This document shows, one piece after another, positions 24,923 through 34,428 of a stretch of 64,000 nt of DNA; the first letter of the stretch is position 1, and each line of letters begins with the position of its first letter. The translations under genes were made by a program, and so were the position numbers. Source of the stretch: SMWD01 sp002729875 (GTDB lineage: Bacteria; Pseudomonadota; Gammaproteobacteria; Steroidobacterales; GCA-2729495); contig DASCMH010000008.1 in assembly GCA_036010905.1 (NCBI GenBank), positions 1-64,000 of the forward strand, written 5' to 3'. The notes under the pieces are model-generated. The model was not told the DNA's origin. It made no database searches and worked only from the letters and a program-made list of their open reading frames with translations.

Positions 24923-25429
24923 GTGCCTTCCTCAAGACAATCAGGACCGCAAATATTCGCTATGCGCAAAACCGTAGAGCAAGTCGAAGAAGGCACTGAT
25001 CTTGCGCCAAAATTCGACGAAAAAGGCCTGATTCCGGCTGTTACAACCGATTACACAAGCGGCGAACTGCTGATGCAAGGCTACATGAATGCTGCGGCCC
25101 TGAGCAAAACTATCGAGACCGGGGAGGCCCATTATTTCAGCCGCAGCCGCCAGGCCATCTGGCACAAGGGTGCAACCAGCGGGCTGGTGCAAACCGTCAG
25201 GGCACTGCTAATCGATGATGATCAGGATTGCATCTGGCTGCGTGTAGACGCGGCCGGAGGCGCCAGCTGTCATGTCGGCTATCGTTCATGCTTCTATCGC
25301 AGCATCCCGTTCGGTGACCAGGTCGATAGCGAACCAACCGGTGCGCTCGAACTGACATTTACCGAAACCGAGAAGGTCTTTAACCCCGAAGAAGTTTATC
25401 CGGGGGTTCCGAATCCGACCAAACTTTAG
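24923..25429 (+). CDS. hisI: Phosphoribosyl-AMP cyclohydrolase (stand-alone)
   Basis: 168 residues from GTG 24923, with GGAGAG 8 bases upstream; ATG 24962 is an alternative. The catalytic and metal-binding region DDDQDCIWLRV ... GGASCHVGYRSCFYR carries the Asp cluster and Cys residues of the PRA-CH family, and HYFSRSRQAIWHKGATSG is the substrate block. It opens the ring of PR-AMP, third step of histidine synthesis. There is no HisE domain and no other his gene nearby. The N-terminal 20 residues and the acidic tail exceed the basic domain. Confidence 0.92.
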   Translation: MPSSRQSGPQIFAMRKTVEQVEEGTDLAPKFDEKGLIPAVTTDYTSGELLMQGYMNAAALSKTIETGEAHYFSRSRQAIWHKGATSGLVQTVRALLIDDDQDCIWLRVDAAGGASCHVGYRSCFYRSIPFGDQVDSEPTGALELTFTETEKVFNPEEVYPGVPNPTKL

Positions 25430-25487
25430 TTTATGAGTCGCGATCTGAGCAAACAGAAATTTCAAACCTGATCGGACGCTAGTGTAA

Positions 25488-26153
25488 TTAAAACGGTTTG
25501 GCCAGCCCTAAATATCCAATCGATGCGAGCAGAACAAACAACAGCACAGTCCAGAACGCTCCCCGATTTACCTGCAACCGCAACCGCACCTCAATTGCAT
25601 TACTTGTACCCTCGACTTCCATTTGCTGCAAAATGCCCTCGATCGGTGCATAAAACACCGCCATCATGGTCGATACCAGGAATACGAGTCCGGCCAGCAG
25701 AACCTTCAAGGCAATCCAACCATCCGCAAATGGCCAACTGCTCATAAAAGATGAAATACCGAAGCCGATCAACGCGCAACAGTAAATCATCATAAAAGTA
25801 CCGTTGATGATATAAAACCTGACCGCACCTGGTTGACCTAAGCGCCGGAAAGCAAGCCACTCACCGATCATCCACGCCGCTGCCAGAGCCCAGATAACCA
25901 CAAACACGGGTTCTGCCACGACCACCAGGCCGCTACGGGAGGCCAGGTGCAAACCAACCGGTGTGACTACGATCATTGCCATACGCGGCACCATGTCGAA
26001 GGTCAACGACAACCGCATCAGCAGCATGCGTTGCTCACAGGAATACGCCCTGTTCTTGAGGCCGAGCGCCAGGCCGAATACACCTACATCAGCTCCAAGC
26101 CAATACACGAACAGCAGCAAATGCACGTATAACAGCGTCGTGTAACTATCCAT
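25488..26153 (-). CDS. Predicted integral membrane protein, function unknown
   Basis: 221 residues with about six transmembrane helices and very little soluble sequence. The first helix, LLYVHLLLFVYWLGADVGVF, with a histidine near its middle and a W-L-G motif, recalls CopD/DUF2269-type membrane proteins, which is a resemblance only. It lies 22 bases after lptE on the same strand and faces hisI, so it is probably the last gene of the ybeZ-lnt-leuS-lptE operon. Confidence 0.7.
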   Translation of the reverse strand: MDSYTTLLYVHLLLFVYWLGADVGVFGLALGLKNRAYSCEQRMLLMRLSLTFDMVPRMAMIVVTPVGLHLASRSGLVVVAEPVFVVIWALAAAWMIGEWLAFRRLGQPGAVRFYIINGTFMMIYCCALIGFGISSFMSSWPFADGWIALKVLLAGLVFLVSTMMAVFYAPIEGILQQMEVEGTSNAIEVRLRLQVNRGAFWTVLLFVLLASIGYLGLAKPF

Positions 26154-26175
26154 CCGCCCTCCGGCTTGGAGAAAA

Positions 26176-26682
26176 CTATTTCGCTGCGTTAATCATCTGC
26201 ACGAGCAGGCCGACAAGATCTTTCGCCAGTGCATTGGTCAGCACGTCCTCTTCGTTAGCCTTGCCCAGCACCTTGGTCTCATCGTAGGTGTAGTCACGCG
26301 TCAGGAGAAATCGTTGCTGCTCTATAACCTGTTCACCGTGGATCTCCACCGAGCAATTGATGAGGTAATAAACTTCAAACTCACGCGGGACATTGCGCGC
26401 CGATACGGTCAGAGCCCGGCGGTCAGTATCATCACTCAACACACGGATGATAACGTCGGCACTGGCCGGATCACTGACCGGCCCGTAACCATTTTTCTGG
26501 ATCATCATAACGAGTTCGCGATAAAACGGTGAGTAACGATCGACAGCCTGAACATACACAGTCGACACATCAGCCGGAAACCCCACTGCTCCACGCAGAT
26601 GGAATCCGCATGCTGTCAGCAATACCGGCAGCAGCAGGACAAAAAGTGTGCCGGCCAGCCTGCTGTTTCTAAACCACAACAT
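26176..26682 (-). CDS. lptE: LPS-assembly lipoprotein LptE
   Basis: 168 residues. A signal peptide ends in a lipobox (LLPVLLTAC) followed by GFHLRGAVGFP, the LptE start. Later SARNVPREFEVYYLINCSVE and RDYTYDETKVLGKANEE fit the family. LptE plugs the LptD barrel that inserts LPS into the outer membrane. It overlaps leuS by 14 bases. Confidence 0.95.
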   Translation of the reverse strand: MLWFRNSRLAGTLFVLLLPVLLTACGFHLRGAVGFPADVSTVYVQAVDRYSPFYRELVMMIQKNGYGPVSDPASADVIIRVLSDDTDRRALTVSARNVPREFEVYYLINCSVEIHGEQVIEQQRFLLTRDYTYDETKVLGKANEEDVLTNALAKDLVGLLVQMINAAK

Positions 26683-29125
26683 TTACGAGTTTTCCGGGCA
26701 CAACAATTACCTTGCGTACAGGTTGATCGGCTATGAAACGCTGTACATTATCATCTGCCAGCGCGACCTGTTCGACGACCTCATTGCCGACACCGGTCGC
26801 AACCTCAATGCGTGCCCGCAACTTGCCGTTAACCTGCACGATGATCTGCATCGTATCGGCCAACAAGGCGCTTTTATCGACATTCGGCCAGCGCTCGTCG
26901 GTGACTGCCGTTTCGTGGCCGAGTACAGACCACAACTCGTGACACACATGCGGCACGATCGGCGCCAGCATCAGTACGGCACAATCAACCGCCTCGCCTA
27001 CCACGGCCCGGCCCTGTGCATTCTCAACTTTGAACTTCGCAACCGAGTTCATCAATTCCATGATCGCGGCAATGGCCGTATTAAACGTGTAGCGGCGACC
27101 TATATCATCGCTGACTTTTTCGATAGTAGTGTGTACGAGGCGCCGCAGGTTGCGCTGACTATCATCGAACTCATCCGGATTCAGCGCTGCAGGTTGTTCA
27201 CCTTGCGCATAGTCCTGAACGAGTCGCCAAAACCGGCGCAGGAATCTCGATGCCCCCTGCACGCCGTCATCAGACCACTCAAGACTCTGCTCAGGTGGCG
27301 ATGCAAACATGATAAACAGGCGCACGGTATCGGCTCCATAACGATCAATTAGCTGCTGCGGGTCAACCGTATTGCCCTTCGACTTGGACATTTTTGCGCC
27401 GTCTTTGAGCACCATGCCTTGCGTCAGCAATTTCTTAAATGGTTCGGGGCTGTCGACGAGCCCCTCATCGCGCATGATCTTGTGAAAGAAGCGTGCATAC
27501 AGCAAATGTAAAATTGCATGCTCGATGCCACCGATATACAGATCCACAGGCAGCCAGTAACCGGCCCGCTCATCGAGCATCGCCTGATCGTTGTCCGGTG
27601 AGCAGAACCGGGCGTAATACCACGATGATTCCATGAAGGTATCAAAGGTATCGGTCTCACGGGTGGCCGATTCGCCGGTTACCGGATCCGTGGTCTCGTA
27701 AAATGAAGGCATTTGCTTGATCGGCGAACCGCCCCCACCCAGGTCAACGTCTTCAGGCAGTACGATCGGTAATGTTTCATCCGGGGCACCAAACGGTTCG
27801 TCATCACCGGTCGTAATGACGGGAATCGGCGCCCCCCAATATCGTTGCCGCGAGATCAGCCAGTCGCGCAGCCGGTAGTTGACCTGACGCTCTCCTTTGC
27901 CGACCGCCTCGAGGTCCGACGCGATGGCGTCGAACGCTTTTTTAAACGTCAGCCCCGTGTACTTGCCCGAGTTGACCAGCACACCATATTCAACGAATGC
28001 CGCCGAACCAATGTCGCATGCATGAGTGTCTCCGGGCGCCGGTTCGATGACCTGTTTAATCGGCAGGCCGTATTCCCGAGCGAATTCCCAGTCACGCTGA
28101 TCATGTCCGGGCACGGCCATGACAGCACCGGTGCCGTAACCGATTAGCACGAAATTGGCGACCCAGACCGGCACGGTCTCACCGGTGATCGGGTGTACCG
28201 CGTTGATACCGAGCGAACGCCCCTGCTTTTCCATCGTCTCCATCGCCGCTTCAGAAACGGCGTTGCGCTGACATTCTTCGATAAAAGCCCGCAGTTCGGA
28301 ATCAATTTCGGCGGCGCGCATCGCGAGCGGGTGCTCGGCCGCAACGGCCATGTAAGACACGCCCATCAGTGTATCGGGCCGGGTCGTATAAATACGCAGC
28401 GCCTGATCCGAATCCTCGATATCGAATTCGACCTCGACCCCTTCAGAACGACCGATCCAGTTGCGCTGCATGATCTTAACCGGTTCCGGCCAGTCCAGGT
28501 CATCGAGTTCGGCCAGCAATTCCTCGGCGTAATCGGTAATGCGCAGAAACCATTGCGGAATTTCTCGCCGCTCAACCGGCGCACCGGATCGCCAACCGCA
28601 ACCATCGATCACCTGTTCATTCGCCAGCACCGTCTCATCGACCGGATCCCAGTTAACAACCGCCTTCTTTTTATAGGCCAGCCCCTTGTCAAGCATGCGC
28701 GTAAACAACCACTGCTCCCAGCGGTAATAGTCAGGATCACAGGTCGCAAACTCACGATTCCAGTCATAACCAAAACCGAGCCGCTTGAGCTGGCCACGCA
28801 TATAGTCGATGTTCTCACGGGTCCATTTTGCCGGTGGCATGCCGTGCTTGATTGCCGCGCCCTCGGCCGGCAAACCGAATGCATCCCAGCCCATCGGCTG
28901 CAAAACATTCTTGCCCTGCATACGCTGATAACGCGACACCACGTCACCGATCGTGTAATTACGCACGTGACCCATATGCAACTGGCCACTCGGATACGGG
29001 AACATGCACAGGCAATAGAATTTCTCCCGCTCCAGGTCTTCAACAGCACTAAAGGTACCGTCAACTTGCCAAAAGTGTTGCGCTCGTTTTTCAACCTGTT
29101 CCGAATCGTAGGGTATGTCGGTCAC
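26669..29125 (-). CDS. leuS: Leucyl-tRNA synthetase
   Basis: 818 residues. HIGH motif in PYPSGQLHMGHVRNYTIGD near residue 50. The CP1 editing domain spans roughly 220-420 and includes TTRPDTLMGVSYMAVAAEHP and GTGAVMAVPGHDQRD. KMSKS motif in GAKMSKSKGNTVDP. Six bases after lnt and overlapping lptE by 14 bases, the conserved lnt-leuS-lptE order. Confidence 0.98.
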   Translation of the reverse strand: MTDIPYDSEQVEKRAQHFWQVDGTFSAVEDLEREKFYCLCMFPYPSGQLHMGHVRNYTIGDVVSRYQRMQGKNVLQPMGWDAFGLPAEGAAIKHGMPPAKWTRENIDYMRGQLKRLGFGYDWNREFATCDPDYYRWEQWLFTRMLDKGLAYKKKAVVNWDPVDETVLANEQVIDGCGWRSGAPVERREIPQWFLRITDYAEELLAELDDLDWPEPVKIMQRNWIGRSEGVEVEFDIEDSDQALRIYTTRPDTLMGVSYMAVAAEHPLAMRAAEIDSELRAFIEECQRNAVSEAAMETMEKQGRSLGINAVHPITGETVPVWVANFVLIGYGTGAVMAVPGHDQRDWEFAREYGLPIKQVIEPAPGDTHACDIGSAAFVEYGVLVNSGKYTGLTFKKAFDAIASDLEAVGKGERQVNYRLRDWLISRQRYWGAPIPVITTGDDEPFGAPDETLPIVLPEDVDLGGGGSPIKQMPSFYETTDPVTGESATRETDTFDTFMESSWYYARFCSPDNDQAMLDERAGYWLPVDLYIGGIEHAILHLLYARFFHKIMRDEGLVDSPEPFKKLLTQGMVLKDGAKMSKSKGNTVDPQQLIDRYGADTVRLFIMFASPPEQSLEWSDDGVQGASRFLRRFWRLVQDYAQGEQPAALNPDEFDDSQRNLRRLVHTTIEKVSDDIGRRYTFNTAIAAIMELMNSVAKFKVENAQGRAVVGEAVDCAVLMLAPIVPHVCHELWSVLGHETAVTDERWPNVDKSALLADTMQIIVQVNGKLRARIEVATGVGNEVVEQVALADDNVQRFIADQPVRKVIVVPGKLVNVVV

Positions 29126-29131
29126 TATTCC

Positions 29132-30640
29132 TTACTCTTTAATCGCTTGGGGTCGAAGGATACACCTTGTGCCGATGATTCCCACGACCAGCATCAGGCA
29201 AATCAGCAACACGAGCCAGTTACCGAAACGCACATAAGGCGTCAGACCGGCATAGGGCTGGATGGTGCCACTCAGCACATAAGGCTTAAACTCGGGAGCT
29301 CGCGCAACAATCTTACCAGCGGGTGAAATGATTGCCGTAATGCCTGTATTCGTTGCACGCAACATGTAGCGGCCGGTTTCCAGCGCCCGCATGCGAGCAA
29401 TCTGCAAATGCTGGTGGGCGGCGATTGAATCGCCAAACCATGCGTCGTTGCTGACATTAATCAGTATATTGGCGGCCGGCAGAAATCCGAGCTGCTCTGC
29501 ACCATAGGCATCTTCATAACAGATTGTCGGCGCCAGGAGCAGGTTACCGAGCGGTAACGGGTCCTGCTGGTCACTACCGGCCAGCGTATCCTGGTTCGGC
29601 AAATCCATGCTCCGCATCCAGCGACGGGCAAAATCCGGTACCGGGAAAAATTCGCCAAATGGTACAAGATGTCGTTTGTGGTACTGATCAGTGTGTCGGC
29701 CGAGTCCAATAATTGAATTGCGGTACTGGTTTCGATCACGGTCAAGCGTCAGGATACCGAGATAAATCTGCTGCTCCGCTGCACGCGCTTTGGCAGCAAC
29801 CGAAGCGAGAAACTCCTGTACCTGGGCGGCAAGTGCCGGCACAGCGACCTCGGGCCAGATAACCAGGTCCGCGTGTTGTGCAAAGGTAAGGCGTTTGTAT
29901 AGCTGCAGCGTCGGTCGCAGTTGTTCAGGCTGCCATTTTTGATCCTGTGTTATCGATCCCTGTACCAGGCTGACCTGCAATGGATCACCAACCGGCGCGG
30001 TCCAGCGACTTTGTTGTGCTATGACGGTTGCGGCAACAACTACCGTAATCAATCCGCCAGCAGCAACACGCGCCTGCAACCCACCACGCACCAGGGTCAA
30101 TAGCGCGCCGGCCAGCATGACGGTAACAAATGACACACCGTACACGCCGGCAATGGGTGCCCACGCGGCAAGTGGTCCATCAATCTGCCCGTAACCCAGT
30201 GTTAGCCAGGGAAAACCGCTAAACAGGAAGCCGCGCAACCACTCAAAGCCGGTAAACAACACAGGCCACAGCAGGCACCAGCGCAGCGCCGGCATCAGGC
30301 TAACCGATGCGGCCGCAGCAGCCATCAGCGCCAGGTAGGCCGCCATCAGGCAATACAGACCAAGCATCAGGATGCAGGCAATAATGACCGGTGCGCCGCC
30401 AAACGAGTGGATGCTGATGTATATCCAATAGGCCCCGGTGGCAAAGACGGCAAATCCGAACCAGAACCCGCGCCAGGCGGCTTCACGAGGAGTGCAGCCT
30501 TCACACAGGAAGATCAAAACTGCGAGCAACACAAAGGCCAGTGGATACCAACCGAACGGTGCAAAAGCCAACGGCAACAGCAGACCCGCCAGACCTGCAG
30601 AGCAGCGGCCCCAACGGGCAACTACCACAGACAACCTCAA
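29132..30640 (-). CDS. lnt: Apolipoprotein N-acyltransferase
   Basis: 502 residues starting at TTG 30640, whose TTGA overlaps the corC stop. About seven transmembrane helices are followed by a periplasmic nitrilase-fold domain. The catalytic E-K-C triad is E in VIWPEVAVPA, K in YHKRHLVPFGEF and C in APTICYEDAYG. Lnt adds the third acyl chain to lipoproteins such as LptE next door. A last membrane helix closes the protein. Confidence 0.96.
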   Translation of the reverse strand: MRLSVVVARWGRCSAGLAGLLLPLAFAPFGWYPLAFVLLAVLIFLCEGCTPREAAWRGFWFGFAVFATGAYWIYISIHSFGGAPVIIACILMLGLYCLMAAYLALMAAAAASVSLMPALRWCLLWPVLFTGFEWLRGFLFSGFPWLTLGYGQIDGPLAAWAPIAGVYGVSFVTVMLAGALLTLVRGGLQARVAAGGLITVVVAATVIAQQSRWTAPVGDPLQVSLVQGSITQDQKWQPEQLRPTLQLYKRLTFAQHADLVIWPEVAVPALAAQVQEFLASVAAKARAAEQQIYLGILTLDRDRNQYRNSIIGLGRHTDQYHKRHLVPFGEFFPVPDFARRWMRSMDLPNQDTLAGSDQQDPLPLGNLLLAPTICYEDAYGAEQLGFLPAANILINVSNDAWFGDSIAAHQHLQIARMRALETGRYMLRATNTGITAIISPAGKIVARAPEFKPYVLSGTIQPYAGLTPYVRFGNWLVLLICLMLVVGIIGTRCILRPQAIKE

Positions 30641-31512
30641 GGTACGGCCGTCGTCCCGGTATCAGCAGGTGGCTCTTTGCGGGTCACGTCAAGAACGTGC
30701 ACCCGGCGACGGTCGGCCTGCACGACCCTGAACTCAAACTTGTCGAAAAACACGTGCTCACCACGCCGCGGCATGGAGCCCAGTTCATGGATAATCAAAC
30801 CACCGATCGTATCGTATTCCTCATCGCTGAATTCGGTACCAAAATATTCATTGAACTCATCGATACGGGTCAGCGCACGGACCTGGTAAAGTGAATCCGA
30901 TTTTTTCTGGATCGGTTCAGTCTCGAGCGGATCATGCTCATCATCGATCTCACCAACGATTTCCTCGAGCACATCTTCGATGGTCAGCAATCCGGCCGTA
31001 CCACCATATTCATCAACGACGATCGCCATGTGGTTGCGACTGACACGAAATTCCTTGAGCAGTGTATTAAGCCGCTTGCTCTCCGGAATAAAAGTCGGTT
31101 GACGCAGAAAGGAGCTTAAGTCGAAGGTCTCGTCCGGACTGGACACAATATGGGACAGGACATCCTTGGCCAGCAGGATGCCGACGACTTCATCCCGGTC
31201 TTCGCCAATGATCGGAAACCGGGAGTGACCGGATTCAACGATTATTTTAATGACCTCTTCTTTTGGCGTACCGCGCTCTATAACAACCATGTGAGAACGC
31301 GGAATCATGACCTCACGAACCTGAGTCTCAGATACTTTGAGTACACCGCTCAGCATCGTCATCTCATCGGTACTGATAATTTTGCTCCAGCGCTCATCGC
31401 GCAACAGCTTTAGCAGGCTATCCTTGGTCGGTACCGTATGATTAAACAGACCATGTATACGCGACCACCAGTCCTGCAACAGTGTTTGTTTGTTCTTGTT
31501 AAAACCGCTCAT
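30637..31512 (-). CDS. corC: CorC/YbeX-like CBS-domain protein
   Basis: 291 residues, soluble. Two CBS domains (about 70-190; VREVMIPRSHMVVIE and RNHMAIVVDEYGGTAGLLT) are followed by a CorC_HlyC domain from about 210 (EYDTIGGLIIHELGSMPRRG). It is linked to Mg/Co efflux and, by its neighbours, to ribosome maturation. Four-base overlaps with ybeY upstream and lnt downstream indicate translational coupling. Confidence 0.94.
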   Translation of the reverse strand: MSGFNKNKQTLLQDWWSRIHGLFNHTVPTKDSLLKLLRDERWSKIISTDEMTMLSGVLKVSETQVREVMIPRSHMVVIERGTPKEEVIKIIVESGHSRFPIIGEDRDEVVGILLAKDVLSHIVSSPDETFDLSSFLRQPTFIPESKRLNTLLKEFRVSRNHMAIVVDEYGGTAGLLTIEDVLEEIVGEIDDEHDPLETEPIQKKSDSLYQVRALTRIDEFNEYFGTEFSDEEYDTIGGLIIHELGSMPRRGEHVFFDKFEFRVVQADRRRVHVLDVTRKEPPADTGTTAVP

Positions 31513-32015
31513 AGTCTGCTGTCAATCATCTGTTCAGAATCAGCATAGGGGTTGGCAAGGCCGAGGCCGCCAAGCACCCGAACCTCGATGCTTTCCATCC
31601 GCCGTGCATCCGTCTCTTGCTCATGATCGTAACCTATCAGATGCAGAGTGCCATGTACGACCAGATGCGCCAAGTGGTCCACAGGGCGCTTGCCCTGTTC
31701 CTCGGCCTCCCGGCATGCCAGCGACAGACAAATGACCAGGTCGCCAAGTTCAGGTTCTACATCAGGCATAGCCAGTTCATCGCCCGGACCGGGAAATGCC
31801 AGTACATTCGTTGCTCCCGACTTGTTGCGATAGGATAAATTCAAACCTGCGCTCTCATCTTCGCTGACCAGGCGCACTGTCACAATACCCGCTAACGGGC
31901 GGTCGCCGACAGACAATGCAGCGCCGACCCAGGTCGTCCAGTTCGCATCATCCGGCACGCCGAACCCGGCATCTGCAAGCTGCAACCTTACCTGTAACAC
32001 ACCGGCATCACTCAT
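31509..32015 (-). CDS. ybeY: Endoribonuclease YbeY
   Basis: 168 residues. The zinc motif H-x3-H-x5-H is in HLVVHGTLHLIGYDHEQE, preceded by LSYRNKSGATNVLAFPG. YbeY matures the 16S 3' end and takes part in ribosome quality control. Four-base overlaps (ATGA) with ybeZ and corC. Confidence 0.97.
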   Translation of the reverse strand: MSDAGVLQVRLQLADAGFGVPDDANWTTWVGAALSVGDRPLAGIVTVRLVSEDESAGLNLSYRNKSGATNVLAFPGPGDELAMPDVEPELGDLVICLSLACREAEEQGKRPVDHLAHLVVHGTLHLIGYDHEQETDARRMESIEVRVLGGLGLANPYADSEQMIDSRL

Positions 32016-33049
32016 TGATCTGGATGATCCTGTTGATTCGTGGACGATGGTTGCGCTTCGTATTCTTCATAAGCCTCGACGACGCGCTGCACGAGATCAT
32101 GGCGGACGACATCGCGGGCATTGAAAAATGTGAAACCGACTCCGGATACCCCGTCCAGTACGCGCAGGACGTGGCGCAAACCGGAGACCTGGCTGCGGGG
32201 CAAATCAATCTGGGTAATGTCGCCCGTTACGACCGCACGCGAGCCGAAGCCCATGCGGGTCAGAAACATTTTCATTTGCTCTATAGTGGTATTCTGCGCC
32301 TCATCGAGAATAATGAAACTCTCATTCAGGGTGCGACCTCGCATGAAGGCGAGTGGCGCAACCTCGATGATGTTGCGCCCGATCAGTTTGCTGACCCGAT
32401 CAAAACCAATCATCTCGTAAAGCGCATCATACATAGGGCGCAGATACGGATCGACCTTCTGCGCCAAGTCACCCGGTAAAAACCCCAGACGCTCACCGGC
32501 TTCAACGGCCGGACGAACCAGCACGATGCGCCGAACATGTTCCTGCTCCAGCGCCTCGACAGCGCAGGCAACAGCCAGGTAGGTCTTGCCGGTACCGGCC
32601 GGACCAATACCGAAAGTCAGATCATGCCCTTTGATACCATCGATATAAGCATGTTGATGTTTGCCGCGCGGACGAATCAACACTCGCCGCATCCTGATCT
32701 GCCCGGCATCAGCCCCACTGCGATCGGTGGTTTTATCACTGGCGGATTCAGAGTCGGGGAGTTTTTCTGCCATCGAAGACTCCTGAAGACTTAAATGGAT
32801 CTGCTGTGGATCCAGACTTTCGTGGCCAGCCCGCTCATACAGCTTCTTGAGCACGCGAATACCCTGTTGCACGGCCTGTTCCGAACCAGTCACCTGAAAG
32901 TAATTACCGCGATTACGGATATGCACACCAAGTCGCTGTTCAATCTGGCGCAAGTGCTCATCGAGTTGCCCACACAGATTCGCCAACACCTGATTGTCCA
33001 GCGGTTCGAGCATAACCTCGCAACTTGTGTTTGCATCTGTCCTGCTCAA
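32012..33049 (-). CDS. ybeZ: PhoH-like ATPase YbeZ
   Basis: 345 residues from TTG 33049, whose TTGA overlaps the miaB stop. This matches the E. coli YbeZ length and N-terminus (VMLEPLDNQVLANLCG); an ATG at 33076 would lie inside miaB without a good ribosome site. The Walker A motif is GPAGTGKTYLAVA and Walker B is ESFIILDEAQNTT. The C-terminus has VVTGDITQIDLP. It partners YbeY in rRNA processing. Confidence 0.95.
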   Translation of the reverse strand: MSRTDANTSCEVMLEPLDNQVLANLCGQLDEHLRQIEQRLGVHIRNRGNYFQVTGSEQAVQQGIRVLKKLYERAGHESLDPQQIHLSLQESSMAEKLPDSESASDKTTDRSGADAGQIRMRRVLIRPRGKHQHAYIDGIKGHDLTFGIGPAGTGKTYLAVACAVEALEQEHVRRIVLVRPAVEAGERLGFLPGDLAQKVDPYLRPMYDALYEMIGFDRVSKLIGRNIIEVAPLAFMRGRTLNESFIILDEAQNTTIEQMKMFLTRMGFGSRAVVTGDITQIDLPRSQVSGLRHVLRVLDGVSGVGFTFFNARDVVRHDLVQRVVEAYEEYEAQPSSTNQQDHPDQ

Positions 33050-34386
33050 GTGGCTTGAGCCGGCACGGGCCAGCATCCTCGCAACGAATTGGGCAAGGCC
33101 TCGGTAATCTCAACAGCAACAAAGCTGCCGATCAAACCGGCAGCGCCGCTAAAGTTAACCCAGCGATTATTCTCGGTCCTGCCGGCCAGTTGGCGCGAAT
33201 CTTTACGGGACGGTTTCTCAACCAGGATCTTCTGTACGCTGCCGACCATACCCTGACTAATCTCCATGGCCTGAGCAGAGATCTGTGACTGCAGACGTGA
33301 CAGTCGGGCCAGTTTTTCTTCCCGCGACAGCGGATCTGCCAGGGCAGCCGCCGGTGTCCCCGGCCTGGGGCTGTAGACAAAGCTGAACGACTGATCGAAA
33401 CCTATTTCGGTTACCAGGTTCATCGTCTCCTCGAAGTCCTGATCCGTTTCCCCCGGAAAGCCGACGATGATGTCGGTTGAGATGCTGATGTCCGGGCGCA
33501 CCTCGCGCAACGCGCGAATCTTCTGCTTGTACTCAAGCGCGGTATAGCGGCGTTTCATCAACGCCAAAATGCGGTCACTGCCACTCTGCACCGGCAGGTG
33601 CAAATAGTTGGCAAGTTGCGGAATTTCAGCATAGGCCCGGATCAGGCGATCGCCAAACTTGACCGGATGCGAGGTTGTGAAACGAATCCGCTCAATCAAT
33701 TCGATCCGCGCAACATGTTGTAACAGCATGGCCAGATCGACAACCTCGCCATCGCGTACTCCATCACGATAACCATTAACGTTCTGCCCCAGCAGGTTGA
33801 CCTCCCTGACCCCCTGCATGGCGAGACGCTCGATCTCGGCAACCACATCGTCAAGCGGCCGGCTGATTTCCCGGCCACGGGTGTAGGGCACGACACAGAA
33901 ACTGCAAAAGCGGCTGCAGCCTTCCATGATCGACACGAACGCGGTGGGGCCTTCCGCACGCGGCTGCGGCAAATGATCAAACTTTTCGATCTCGGGAAAA
34001 CTGACATCGACTACGGGATGGCGTTCAGTGCGAGCCCGTTCGACCATAGCCGGCAAGCGATGCAAGGTCTGTGGCCCAAACACGATATCGACCACCGGCG
34101 CACGTTTTGCCAACGCATCACCTTCCTGGCTTGCCACGCAGCCACCGACACCAATAACCACATCAGGTCGTCGGTCTTTTAGCTGTCGCCAGCGACCCAG
34201 TTCGGAGAACACTTTTTCCTGCGCCTTCTCACGAATGGAACAGGTATTCAGCAGCAGGACATCGGCATCTTCAGGGTTATCCGTCAATTCCAGCCCATGA
34301 CTATCATTGAGTACGTCCAGCATCTTGCTGGAATCGTAATCATTCATCTGACAACCAAAAGTTTTAACGTACAGCTTGCCTGGCAT
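33046..34386 (-). CDS. miaB: tRNA-2-methylthio-N6-dimethylallyladenosine synthase
   Basis: 446 residues from ATG 34386. The N-terminal cluster cysteines are in YVKTFGCQMNDYDSSK, LLNTCSIREKAQEK and GVGGCVASQEG. The radical-SAM motif is SRFCSFCVVPYTRGRE, and a C-terminal TRAM domain follows. It adds a methylthio group to A37 of tRNAs reading UNN codons. First gene of the ybeZYX-lnt-leuS run, as in Pseudomonas. Confidence 0.97.
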   Translation of the reverse strand: MPGKLYVKTFGCQMNDYDSSKMLDVLNDSHGLELTDNPEDADVLLLNTCSIREKAQEKVFSELGRWRQLKDRRPDVVIGVGGCVASQEGDALAKRAPVVDIVFGPQTLHRLPAMVERARTERHPVVDVSFPEIEKFDHLPQPRAEGPTAFVSIMEGCSRFCSFCVVPYTRGREISRPLDDVVAEIERLAMQGVREVNLLGQNVNGYRDGVRDGEVVDLAMLLQHVARIELIERIRFTTSHPVKFGDRLIRAYAEIPQLANYLHLPVQSGSDRILALMKRRYTALEYKQKIRALREVRPDISISTDIIVGFPGETDQDFEETMNLVTEIGFDQSFSFVYSPRPGTPAAALADPLSREEKLARLSRLQSQISAQAMEISQGMVGSVQKILVEKPSRKDSRQLAGRTENNRWVNFSGAAGLIGSFVAVEITEALPNSLRGCWPVPAQAT

Positions 34387-34428
34387 ACCCAGGGAAGGAA
34401 TTCCCCCCTCCAATATTGTTATCAAACC

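Noticed and set aside
26648..27352. 234-residue plus-strand frame over the leuS 3' end
   Set aside because: Antisense shadow of leuS; no start signals.
28193..29326. 377-residue frame on the plus strand antisense to leuS
   Set aside because: It is the shadow of a strongly recognised gene, with no family match or ribosome site.
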